From an uncultured Flavobacteriales bacterium (lineage in GTDB: Bacteria; Bacteroidota; Bacteroidia; Flavobacteriales_G; Salibacteraceae): a stretch of DNA of 64,000 nt. The notes below the pieces were generated by a model that saw nothing but the letters and a program-made list of their open reading frames with translations, searched no databases and had not been told where the DNA came from. This document shows, piece by piece, positions 1 to 8,926 of this stretch. The position numbers and the translations under genes were made by a program. The first letter of the stretch is position 1. The number at the start of each line of letters is the position of its first letter. The DNA lies in the NCBI GenBank assembly GCA_905479105.1, contig CAJQLE010000003.1, positions 583,231 through 647,230 of the forward strand, in the 5' to 3' direction.

Positions 1-2
1 AC

Positions 3-101
3 GTTCTTCTGAAAGCATTTTTTGAATGCAGGGATAGGCATTGTAAATTTGTCGGATTAGTTATTAATCCTGCCAACGCAAAGCACTGGAACCTAGCATA
101 A
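3..101 (+). CDS. C-terminal end of an unidentified gene cut by the window edge
   Basis: One frame stays open from the left edge to a TAA at 99-101, giving about 32 residues that end in NPANAKHWNLA. The stop lies two bases before the TTG start of the next gene, so the two would form a tight co-directional pair. The product cannot be identified from this fragment. Reality as a gene rests only on the open frame, protein-like composition and spacing. Confidence 0.35.
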   Translation, partial: VLLKAFFECRDRHCKFVGLVINPANAKHWNLA

Positions 102-103
102 CA

Positions 104-1519
104 TTGGACGAGAATATTCGAAATCAACTTGATAAGTTTGAACGAGGAACGAAGTATGTTCAATTGTTGCGTCCGGCCTCCATTGATGGAGGGATTTTTA
201 AATTAAAAAAATCTGAAATCACACTGGCTATTGATCGATTTGAGAAGTCGGATCTTTCTAGAATGAAATTTGTTCCCGCCTCGGGTGCAGCTACAAGAAT
301 GTTTAAGAAAGTCTTTGCTTGGTTGGAAGATCCGAAAGGGAATAAGACGGAAATAGATCGTTTTTTTGAACGAGTAGAGGAATTGGCCTTTTTTGAAGAA
401 TGGTTAAAAGTCGCAGATCGAGAAGATGTTGAAACGTTTGAAACTGGGCTTGACGCAAAAGTCCGCTGGTTGGAGTTGATGCTTTATTCTGATGGTTTAA
501 ACTTGAGTCAATTACCTAAGGGATTGATTGATTTCCATTTGTATAATGAACCTCAGATGCCATTAGTTGAGCATTTAAAAGAGGCGATGAACTATGCTTC
601 AAAGGATGGAGTAGCTCGTGCACATTTTACCGTTTCACCTGAGCATTTAGAAGGGTTTGAAAAGGCTATTGGTCAATGGGTTTCGAGGCCTCCTTTTGAC
701 TCAATAGATTGGGATATTACATTTTCTCATCAGTTAAAACGGACCGATACAATTGCAGTAAATGCGAATAATGAACCTGTATTTGAAAATGGCGAAGTAG
801 TAACTCGCCCAGGAGGCCATGGTGCTCTTATTCACAATTTGAATGACCTGAATGCTGATCTCATTTTCATTAAGAACATTGATAATGTTGCGCATGATCG
901 CATGTTGAATGATACAGTAATGTATAAAAAGGCCTTGGCAGGTAAGTTACTCGAGTTGCGTGATGATATGATGACGTTGAACGTAAGTTTAGAGAAAGGC
1001 TTGCTTGACGAGAATCAAATTCAAAATTTAAGAGATAAGTGGAAGATTCGAATTCCAAAAGGTTACAAACAGCTCAAATCATATTTGAAACGACCCATTC
1101 GAGTTTGCGGAATGGTGAAGAATGAAGGAGAGCCGGGAGGCGGTCCGTTTTGGACGACTGATAATTACATTGGAGAATCTCTTCAAATTGTGGAGCAGGC
1201 TCAAATTGATTCATCAAACTCAAGGCAAAAAAACATACTCAAATCTTCGACTCACTTTAATCCAGTTGATTTGGTATGCTTAACCAAAGATTTAAAGGGT
1301 AATAAAATTGATTTACATGATTTTGTAGATGATGAGCTGTATTTCGTGGCATCAAAAAGTCGTAATGGACTCGATGTGAAGGCGCTTGAATGGCCAGGAC
1401 TTTGGAATGGAGCCATGGCTAATTGGATTACTATTTTTGTTGAAGTTCCTATCGAAACCTTTAATCCTGTAAAGGAATTTTCGGATTTGCTTCGGCCTGA
1501 ACATTTGAAAAAAGGATGA
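104..1519 (+). CDS. DUF4301 family protein
   Basis: A 471-residue cytoplasmic protein without signal peptide or membrane segment. The glycine/alanine-rich motif FVPASGAATRMFK near residue 57 resembles a nucleotide- or phosphate-binding loop and is typical of the DUF4301 family of Bacteroidota. Further conserved-looking stretches are RPGGHGALIHNLNDL (about residue 235) and a GEPGGGPFW motif (about residue 342). Length is close to what is usual for the family. The start is a TTG just after the preceding partial gene, and no better ATG lies nearby. The biochemical role of DUF4301 is not established. The family call is recognition from motifs, not a search. Confidence 0.75.
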   Translation: MDENIRNQLDKFERGTKYVQLLRPASIDGGIFKLKKSEITLAIDRFEKSDLSRMKFVPASGAATRMFKKVFAWLEDPKGNKTEIDRFFERVEELAFFEEWLKVADREDVETFETGLDAKVRWLELMLYSDGLNLSQLPKGLIDFHLYNEPQMPLVEHLKEAMNYASKDGVARAHFTVSPEHLEGFEKAIGQWVSRPPFDSIDWDITFSHQLKRTDTIAVNANNEPVFENGEVVTRPGGHGALIHNLNDLNADLIFIKNIDNVAHDRMLNDTVMYKKALAGKLLELRDDMMTLNVSLEKGLLDENQIQNLRDKWKIRIPKGYKQLKSYLKRPIRVCGMVKNEGEPGGGPFWTTDNYIGESLQIVEQAQIDSSNSRQKNILKSSTHFNPVDLVCLTKDLKGNKIDLHDFVDDELYFVASKSRNGLDVKALEWPGLWNGAMANWITIFVEVPIETFNPVKEFSDLLRPEHLKKG

Positions 1520-1663
1520 TCGATATTAACTGGCAACTCATTCCTCTTCAATGCGACTTAAAAACGAATGGTGAATAATTTTGTCGAAATGTGTTCTTAT
1601 ATTCGCTATCGCTAATTAAATAGCTCTTTTAAACATTGCGTTACCTGTGATTCTCTAAATACT

Positions 1664-4600
1664 TTGATCTTGAAAAGAATATTAGCTCTTCTAACGATTT
1701 TCATCGCTTTTGCATGTATTTTGCCTGACTCAGTCAAAGGACAATGCGCTGGAAGCCCTATTGTTTTGCCAATGAACCAAAATAATGGTCAAGATGGTTT
1801 GATGTTTAATCTTACTGCGTTGACTGATGTTACAGTAGATTCGGTTTGGGGCAATTTTGCTGCTGGAACAATTGGAGTAGCTGAAATATGGTCATGTCCG
1901 ACAGGAATTGTTGGAAATCAGGCTAATGCTGGGGCCTGGACCCTAGCGGGAAGTGCGAACAATGTTGTTAGCGCTGGGATTAATAATTCTACTCAAATTC
2001 CTGTTTACATTAATGTTCCAGTGTTGAACGGAACTACAACAGGCTTTTATGTGACTAGTACAGGCGCAAGTGGACCGATTATGAGATATACAAATGGTGT
2101 CGGTACTGCTGGTAATTTCTACATGGGCAATGGAGATATTTCTATTTCTCAAGGCTACGGAAAGGACTATCCTTTTGGCGCGTCATTCAATCCGAGACAA
2201 TTTAATGGGCACGTTTTCTACAGTTGTTGTCCCACACCTGCTGCTCCTCAGGGGCCAATAATCGGTGATACAACGAGCTGTATAGGTGATACGGTAACTT
2301 TTTACGTTCCGTTTGACACGAATGCAGTTTCATATACATGGACAGTTCCGGCAGGAGATACAATCATATCAGGAGCCAATGATTCTCTCATGACAATGGT
2401 TGTTGGTCCGAATTCTTCAGGTGGTCAAATATGCGTATCGCTTACAGATACTTGTACCGCTAGTCCTGACATATGCGTGAACTATAGCATTAATCAGCCA
2501 GCAGCTCCACCAGCCATTAGTGGTGTTGTGTCGATTTGTCAAAATGATAGTGCTTGGTATTCAGTGACGGCATCTGCAAGTATTATTAGTTACAATTGGT
2601 TTTTACCTCCGGGTGCTTCCTTCCTTTCAACTCAAGATAGTAATGAAGTTCATGTTCAATTTGGTTCTAATGGAGGTGATATCTGTCTTCAGGTTACAGA
2701 CTCTTGTGCAACCAGTGATAGCGTTTGTTTAAGCGTTACTATTAATTCCAATCCAACACTTGCTAATGCAGGACCGGATAGAACGGTATGCGCTGGAAAC
2801 ATGGCGAACTTAGCGGCTACTGCTGCAGCTAACGGAATTGGTTTATGGTCGGTTATTTCGGCTCCTGGTGCAGGTTCTTTTACAGACACTGCTGATCACC
2901 AATCTGGATATTCAACACTCTCTCCGGGACAACATATACTAAGATGGACAGTTTCTTCTGCTGGTTGCCCGAGCACCTCGGATATGATGAATGTTGATGT
3001 TATAGCAACACCTGCAGCCAATTTCACCACGGCAAATGTCTGCGAAGGAACACCAGTTTCTTTCCAAGATTTAAGCGCTAGTAATGGCACTTCAATTACT
3101 TCATGGTTGTGGGATGTCACAGGAAATGGAGTGGATAATTACTCCAATCAAAACCCGACACACAATTATAATTCTCCTGGGATTTACAATGTAAGATTGA
3201 TAGTGAGCGCCCAAGGTTGTGCGGACACATTGTATCAAAACTTAGCGGTCAATCCAATGCCTGTGTTGAGTGTTGTGGCTGAAGATGTCTGTTTCCAAGA
3301 TCTTGTTGAGATTTCAAATACCTCAACAATCAGTTTAGGTTCTATCGATTCAGTTTCTTGGGATTTTGGTGATGGATCAGGTGTTCAAACAAGCTTTGGT
3401 GCAAGTGTGAATTTGGCACCCAACCACACCTATGGTCTCCCTGGGCAATATACCATCAATCACACGGCTTATTCGGATCAAGGTTGTGTTGCGAATGCGG
3501 TAATTCCTATTGAAGTGTATCATTTACCAGTGGCTGATTTTAGCGCGGTCAATGCGTGCCAATTTCAAACGACAGGCTTTAATGATTTAAGTACGATTGT
3601 AGGGGCGAACATTGATAAATGGTCATGGAGCTTTGGTGATGGAAATGATTCAGCGTTTGTGCAGAATCCATCGCATGACTATGAAGTGAATGGTTTTGTT
3701 GATGTCACTTTATTGGTGCAGACGGATGAAGGCTGTATAGATCAAAAGACAGTGAGTTTAGAAGTGTTTCCAACGCCTGACAATGAATTCAATTATTCCA
3801 ATCGGGTATGTTTAGGGGATACTCATTTCTTAGACGATCAATCTACCATTGCTTATGGATCTATAGATCAGTTCCTCTGGCAAATTGATGATTCGATTGA
3901 CTATGTTGGGGCTAATGTGTGGCATTTGTTTGATGAAGTAGGCCTCTATAAAGTGGAGTTAACAACAGAATCTGACAATGGATGTCGTGCTACAATTGAA
4001 AAGGAGATTCCAGTATTTGCCATTCCAGAGGCTGACTTTGTATTCACCAATGAATGCGAGGATGAATTGATAAGCTTTTCGGACAGTACTAGTTTCAATA
4101 ACGAGTCAATTTTTAGTTACTCATGGGATTTTGGAGATAGCACAGGATTGGTGAGTGAGCAAAATCCGAAACATGCATTTGAAACTTTTGGGATTTATGA
4201 TGTCACTTTTAAAGTAGAGTCATATAAAGGGTGCATTGGCACAGTAACTTATCCGGTGAAAGTTTATGAAAGAGTAATTCCCAACTTCACTCCAGTTCCA
4301 GATAGCGGTTGTTCACGATTGTACGTTGCTTTTCTTGATTCTACGGAGAGTTTCACGGATAGAGATTTAAAATATAAGTGGTATTACGGAGATGGATTTA
4401 GTCGATTTGATACTGCTGAATACACCTATGTAAATAGTTCTGGGAGGGTAAGAGCGTATGATGTTACACTAGAAATATTGACCGATGAGGGTTGCTTAGG
4501 ATCTACTACACTTGATAGTTCTATTACTGTGATCCCACAGCCAATAGCTGCCTTCAGTAGTGATCCAGAACTTGACAAGTTGAAAACAACCAATCCATTG

Positions 4601-5077
4601 GTACAATTCAAGAACGAGTCGATTCAAACCAATTGGCTGGTATGGGATTTTGGAGACGGTGAAATATCTAGAGAACAGAATCCAGCCCACGAGTATAAAC
4701 TGGAAGGAGAGTATGAGGTTATGCTGGTCGCTAGAAATGTCTATCAATGTACTGATACATTGAGGAAAACGGCAATTGTGAATCATGCCAACATTCCCTT
4801 TATTCCTTCGGCTTTCACGCCCAATGGAGACGGTATTAATGACTTTTTCTCGATTGATGGTCTTCAGGATGTGTCAGATGTGACCCTTGAAATATTTGAC
4901 AGATGGGGACATTTAATATTTCAAGGCGATGGTCTAGATGTTCAATGGGATGGATCAAATAACCAATCTAGAGTGGTTCAACAAGGCGTGTACAATTACA
5001 GATTGTTATACACTGATTCCTTCGGAGAGAGCTTTGAAGTGTCAGGAAACTTAAGCGTAGTCGGAGTAGAGAAATAA
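1664..5077 (+). CDS. Giant secreted PKD-repeat protein with T9SS type-B C-terminal domain (cassette 1)
   Basis: A 1137-residue exported protein. Residues 1-26 form a signal peptide starting at a TTG (a second TTG two codons on is equally possible). An unclassified domain of about 160 residues follows, ending in a CCP motif near residue 188. Then come Ig-like modules and about seven PKD-type repeats, recognisable by WDFGDG variants, each usually closing with a GC pair. The last 90 residues carry FTPNGDGINDFF and an FDRWG element, the hallmark of the gliding-associated type-B domain used by the type IX secretion system. The protein is therefore expected on the surface or released. It heads an operon with three following genes. 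An adhesin or structural role is inference. Confidence 0.88.
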   Translation: MILKRILALLTIFIAFACILPDSVKGQCAGSPIVLPMNQNNGQDGLMFNLTALTDVTVDSVWGNFAAGTIGVAEIWSCPTGIVGNQANAGAWTLAGSANNVVSAGINNSTQIPVYINVPVLNGTTTGFYVTSTGASGPIMRYTNGVGTAGNFYMGNGDISISQGYGKDYPFGASFNPRQFNGHVFYSCCPTPAAPQGPIIGDTTSCIGDTVTFYVPFDTNAVSYTWTVPAGDTIISGANDSLMTMVVGPNSSGGQICVSLTDTCTASPDICVNYSINQPAAPPAISGVVSICQNDSAWYSVTASASIISYNWFLPPGASFLSTQDSNEVHVQFGSNGGDICLQVTDSCATSDSVCLSVTINSNPTLANAGPDRTVCAGNMANLAATAAANGIGLWSVISAPGAGSFTDTADHQSGYSTLSPGQHILRWTVSSAGCPSTSDMMNVDVIATPAANFTTANVCEGTPVSFQDLSASNGTSITSWLWDVTGNGVDNYSNQNPTHNYNSPGIYNVRLIVSAQGCADTLYQNLAVNPMPVLSVVAEDVCFQDLVEISNTSTISLGSIDSVSWDFGDGSGVQTSFGASVNLAPNHTYGLPGQYTINHTAYSDQGCVANAVIPIEVYHLPVADFSAVNACQFQTTGFNDLSTIVGANIDKWSWSFGDGNDSAFVQNPSHDYEVNGFVDVTLLVQTDEGCIDQKTVSLEVFPTPDNEFNYSNRVCLGDTHFLDDQSTIAYGSIDQFLWQIDDSIDYVGANVWHLFDEVGLYKVELTTESDNGCRATIEKEIPVFAIPEADFVFTNECEDELISFSDSTSFNNESIFSYSWDFGDSTGLVSEQNPKHAFETFGIYDVTFKVESYKGCIGTVTYPVKVYERVIPNFTPVPDSGCSRLYVAFLDSTESFTDRDLKYKWYYGDGFSRFDTAEYTYVNSSGRVRAYDVTLEILTDEGCLGSTTLDSSITVIPQPIAAFSSDPELDKLKTTNPLVQFKNESIQTNWLVWDFGDGEISREQNPAHEYKLEGEYEVMLVARNVYQCTDTLRKTAIVNHANIPFIPSAFTPNGDGINDFFSIDGLQDVSDVTLEIFDRWGHLIFQGDGLDVQWDGSNNQSRVVQQGVYNYRLLYTDSFGESFEVSGNLSVVGVEK

Positions 5078-5081
5078 TCAA

Positions 5082-5459
5082 ATGATGAAGAGTTTTAAGA
5101 TAAATAAAATGACCAAAAAGCAAATCTATTTTGTGGCAATAATTTTTGCAGTGAGCTTTTTCACCAATAAGGCCTATTCTCAGGCTTCAGACGCATCAGG
5201 CTTGCCTTATTACGTTCCTGCTATCATGGAGATAATAACAGATGCTGCAGAGCAACCAACGGATACCAATGCATACGTAAGTATGTTGTTTGAAGCTCAG
5301 GACTTTCCAGAAATTGTTTTGGGAGAAGAACTCGAGAATGAAACGTTGAGTGAAATTGAAGAATGGGTTTCAACGCATGCTGCTATAATGCAAGAATTCC
5401 AGCAGGAAAGAAAAATAAATTACGATAAGTTTTACTTAGAACAAGGAAATAACCAATGA
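5082..5459 (+). CDS. Small secreted protein of unknown function (cassette 1 partner)
   Basis: A 125-residue protein with a signal peptide (hydrophobic stretch about residues 14-28, cleavage probably after YSQ). The mature part of roughly 90 residues is acidic and probably helical, with no cysteine. It starts four bases after the stop of the upstream giant PKD gene and its stop overlaps the next giant gene, so it is translationally embedded between them. A TNAY motif and an EWVSTHAA motif have weak counterparts in the 107-residue protein at the end of the operon. No family is recognised. It may be a partner or chaperone of the adjacent T9SS substrate, but that is inference from position. Confidence 0.75.
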   Translation: MMKSFKINKMTKKQIYFVAIIFAVSFFTNKAYSQASDASGLPYYVPAIMEIITDAAEQPTDTNAYVSMLFEAQDFPEIVLGEELENETLSEIEEWVSTHAAIMQEFQQERKINYDKFYLEQGNNQ

Positions 5460-8400
5460 TCAAATCAAAGCGAATATTAAAGTCGGTGAAGGTGTTATTG
5501 GCATTCATGCTTTTAGTAACATCTAGTGTAGGTTATTCTCAAACGCCTATTCCTATTGGACCTCAGAGCAATACATTCACGAGTATGGTCAGGGGATACC
5601 ATTTTATAGCACCCGTAAATTTTACAATTTGTGGTTTATATATTCCAACGGATGCTTCAATGGGATTGCAATCTGTAGAGGTTGTTAAGTTTACCAACGC
5701 TGCACCTCCAGCTTTTCCTGGCACTACAAATGCTTTCACATCCCAATTTTATTCTCCAAGTTATCCTACCAATGCGATGATTCCTTGTAACATTCAAATC
5801 AATATAGGTGATATTGTGGGTGTCTATGGAGCGAGAGCAGCCAATATGGTAAATAGTTATGATGGTGTCAATTATGCGTCAACCATATCTACCTTGCCAG
5901 TTACATTCTCTAGATCAGGAATGCAGGCAAATCTTTCGACAGGTCAAATGGCCAATATTTGGTCAGAGGTAAATTATAATATTGGAAGGATAATCATGTA
6001 TTATGAATGCTGTCCCGATCCTCCCACACCTCAACTTACAGCTGCACCCACACAAATTTGTTCAAATGATACGTTTACCTATTCTGCGGCTGCTTATGCT
6101 TTTGCAACTGGATATACTTGGGATTTTGGTAATTCAGGTACAATTGTAGGTGCTAATATTGATAGCTCTGAAGTACAGGTGACTTATGATGGAACAGTCG
6201 TATTTGACACGGTGTGTTTGACCATGTTTGATTCTTGTTCGAGCAGTGACACTTGTTTTCCAGTAGTGATTAATCCACCTTTTGCTTTTGCTGGAAATGA
6301 TACTTCTATTTGCTCTACTACCTTCCAATTAAATGGAAATCAAGGTAACGGATATTGGACTGTACTAGGAGGTGCTGGAACGTTTTCCAACACCAATGAC
6401 TTCAATTCATCCGTCAGTGGATTAGCACCGGGAGTGAACACGCTGTCATGGACTATTTCAAATAATAATTGCCCTGCGATAACCGATGAAATTAATATCA
6501 CGGTTAAACCTGTTCCTGTTGCACAAATGATTGTGCCCGATGGATGTGATCAAGGACAGATTCAGTTTGTTGATGACTCATACGCTCTTAATGGAAATAT
6601 CATTGATTGGAATTGGGATGTTGACGGTGATGGAACATTTGATTATAGCACCAATACGTTTAATCACACGTACGCTGCACCTGGAACATATCAGTGCACG
6701 TTGGTTGTAACCGCGAATCAAGGATGTCAAGACACATTGGTAGAACCAATTATTGTTCACCCGAATCCTGTAACTGACTTCTCCTACAATAGTGATTGTG
6801 AAGGCAGTCCTATGGCTTTCAATGATCTTACGGTAATTTCTTCTGGATTCATAAGTGATTGGGAGTGGGATTTTGGCGATGGAACAACTAATAGTTTAGC
6901 TCAAGGTCCAGCGCACGTATATGCAAATGCTGGTTTTTACTGGGTTTCATTGACTGCTACCAGCAATGAAGGGTGTACGGTCACTCATTCTGATTCGGTT
7001 CAAGTTTATTCTATACCAGATATTGACTGGTTGTCTCCTGAGATGTGCCAGAATGATACCGTCTTTTATGCTGATTCATCAACATCAGTTGAAGGCGTGA
7101 TTAATTACTGGGAATGGGATTTCGGTGATGGTTCACCGATTGATTACAACCAACATACAGCACATAAGTATCCAACGCATAATCTTTATTCTGTTCGATT
7201 AACGGTTGCTACTAATTTGGGATGTACAAATACTGTAGTGAGAGATCAGCGTTCATTCCCCGTTCCTCAACCTAATTACCTTCAAGATGGAGTGTGTGAA
7301 GAACAGCGAGTAACTTTTACAGATAATTCAACGGTGAGCAATATGTTCGGATCCACATTCGCAAGTTTCCGATGGAACTTCGGTGATGGAGATAGCGCCA
7401 TTAATCCTTCCGTAGGTCATTTTTATCAAGATCCGGGCCTCTACACTTTAGCGCTGACTCCTTATACTAACTATGGATGTCATTTCACTTTTGAAGATGA
7501 GATTCTGATAAGACCTAGACCAGACGCTAAGATTTTGGTTGTAGACGATAAAGTCTGCGCTCGAAATGAGATCAGCTATCGTGATCAAACTTATTTTGAC
7601 TATGAGTTTGATGCAGTAGGAGTGGTAGCTTGGAATTGGCAGTTTGGAAACGGTGCATCATCATCATTGCAAGACCCTAAAAACGTTTTTGCTAAAGGCG
7701 GAGATTATAGCACATTACTCACAGTTGAAACGGGTTATGGGTGTATAGATTCTACAAGAAAAACTACAGTCATTTATCACAATCCAAAGGCTGAATATCG
7801 CATGGACACACTCGAAGGATGTTCTCCTCATTGTGTTACGTTTATCGATGAGTCTAAATTATCTACCGGTGAAGATTTAATTTACAATTGGAATTTCGGT
7901 GATGGACAAATTGATGTCGAAAATGTGAATCCAACGTATTGTTATGCCATTCAGGATGGGGCTAGTGATGTATTGTTTAATTCATCTTTAAGGGTGACTT
8001 CGCCTAATGGATGTTCTGATTCATACAGCAGTCCAGGTCGCATAAAGGTTTATTCAAATCCGATTGCTGATTTTGATGTTGGTTCTGTTTCAGTAAGTGA
8101 ATTAGAGCCAGTTGTGCTGATTGATAATTACTCTGTTGGAGGCGATTATTGGAGTTGGGATTTTGGTGATACTAGTTTTAGTTCGCTCTTCAATCCAATA
8201 AAACATGAATATGCTGAGCCGGGTATTTACGAGATTCAATTGGTTACTCTAACAGAGTTCGGTTGTAGAGATAATATCTCAAAGCGAGTGAATGTGGAAA
8301 GACTACAGACAATCTTCATTCCTTCAAGTTTCACTCCAAATGGAGATGGTGTCAATGACTTCTTTGAAGTTTACGGGGCCGATCTTCAAGAGGTTAAGCT

Positions 8401-8587
8401 TTGGATTTTTGATCGATGGGGTAATGAATTATTCTATGGTGAAGATGACTTAGCAAGGTGGGATGGTAAGATTGAAGGCAAGCTGCTTCCAATAGGTGCT
8501 TATGCTTATGTATTAGTCTATAAGCAATCTGATCAAATCAGACAAAAGAAGTCGGGAAATTTTGTAATCTCTAGATCAAACAATTAA
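5456..8587 (+). CDS. Giant secreted PKD-repeat protein with T9SS type-B C-terminal domain (cassette 2)
   Basis: A 1043-residue exported protein whose ATG overlaps the previous stop by four bases (ATGA). A signal peptide (about residues 1-28, ending GYSQ) is followed by an N-terminal domain of about 160 residues ending in a CCPDPPTPQ motif. Cassette 1 ends the same domain with CCPTPAAPQ. About seven PKD-like repeats follow from roughly residue 383 (WDFGDG and close variants). The last 90 residues contain FTPNGDGVNDFF and FDRWGNE, the T9SS type-B sorting domain. The architecture parallels the upstream giant, suggesting duplication followed by strong divergence. Surface exposure follows from the family. 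The ligand or partner is unknown. Confidence 0.88.
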   Translation: MIKSKRILKSVKVLLAFMLLVTSSVGYSQTPIPIGPQSNTFTSMVRGYHFIAPVNFTICGLYIPTDASMGLQSVEVVKFTNAAPPAFPGTTNAFTSQFYSPSYPTNAMIPCNIQINIGDIVGVYGARAANMVNSYDGVNYASTISTLPVTFSRSGMQANLSTGQMANIWSEVNYNIGRIIMYYECCPDPPTPQLTAAPTQICSNDTFTYSAAAYAFATGYTWDFGNSGTIVGANIDSSEVQVTYDGTVVFDTVCLTMFDSCSSSDTCFPVVINPPFAFAGNDTSICSTTFQLNGNQGNGYWTVLGGAGTFSNTNDFNSSVSGLAPGVNTLSWTISNNNCPAITDEINITVKPVPVAQMIVPDGCDQGQIQFVDDSYALNGNIIDWNWDVDGDGTFDYSTNTFNHTYAAPGTYQCTLVVTANQGCQDTLVEPIIVHPNPVTDFSYNSDCEGSPMAFNDLTVISSGFISDWEWDFGDGTTNSLAQGPAHVYANAGFYWVSLTATSNEGCTVTHSDSVQVYSIPDIDWLSPEMCQNDTVFYADSSTSVEGVINYWEWDFGDGSPIDYNQHTAHKYPTHNLYSVRLTVATNLGCTNTVVRDQRSFPVPQPNYLQDGVCEEQRVTFTDNSTVSNMFGSTFASFRWNFGDGDSAINPSVGHFYQDPGLYTLALTPYTNYGCHFTFEDEILIRPRPDAKILVVDDKVCARNEISYRDQTYFDYEFDAVGVVAWNWQFGNGASSSLQDPKNVFAKGGDYSTLLTVETGYGCIDSTRKTTVIYHNPKAEYRMDTLEGCSPHCVTFIDESKLSTGEDLIYNWNFGDGQIDVENVNPTYCYAIQDGASDVLFNSSLRVTSPNGCSDSYSSPGRIKVYSNPIADFDVGSVSVSELEPVVLIDNYSVGGDYWSWDFGDTSFSSLFNPIKHEYAEPGIYEIQLVTLTEFGCRDNISKRVNVERLQTIFIPSSFTPNGDGVNDFFEVYGADLQEVKLWIFDRWGNELFYGEDDLARWDGKIEGKLLPIGAYAYVLVYKQSDQIRQKKSGNFVISRSNN

Positions 8588-8591
8588 TAAA

Positions 8592-8915
8592 ATGAAGAAG
8601 TTGAATCAATTCAAAGCCATACTTATTCTGATAGCTGTGATGTTTGGTTTTTCTGGCTTTGCTCAGAGTACAAATGTCGCTGATGATGAACAACCTATAT
8701 TGTCGTATGATACCTATGCGATCGCTACAGAATGGAATGCTTGGCACGAAACACCGAATGCTGCAAATGCGTTTATTGGTGAATTTATGACCGAGTTTAA
8801 TGTTCCTCAAACAACAGTGAATCCAGGCTTGACATTATTCAAAACTTGGCAATGGTGGGCTTCACATAATGAAGCTGCTGTAGAAGAATACATTTCTCGG
8901 AGAGACAATCAATAG
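8592..8915 (+). CDS. Small secreted protein of unknown function (cassette 2 partner)
   Basis: A 107-residue protein with a clear signal peptide ending FAQ near residue 25. The mature part of about 80 residues is rich in tryptophan and acidic residues. It begins four bases after the second giant PKD gene, the same spacing as in cassette 1. NAANAF and WWASHNEAA segments align weakly in order with NAY and WVSTHAA of the 125-residue protein, so the two small genes may be distant paralogues. It ends the operon and faces the convergent mutase gene, 11 bases away. No known family recognised. Confidence 0.72.
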   Translation: MKKLNQFKAILILIAVMFGFSGFAQSTNVADDEQPILSYDTYAIATEWNAWHETPNAANAFIGEFMTEFNVPQTTVNPGLTLFKTWQWWASHNEAAVEEYISRRDNQ

Positions 8916-8926
8916 CAGGTCTTCCA

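Noticed and set aside
1943..4786. Several minus-strand open frames opposite the first giant PKD gene
   Set aside because: They are low-quality shadows of a long, strongly supported coding frame with signal peptide, PKD motifs and sorting domain.
8640..8910. The 107-residue secreted protein as a degraded remnant of a larger gene
   Set aside because: It has an intact signal peptide, normal composition and the same spacing to its giant as the other small partner, so a complete small gene is more likely.
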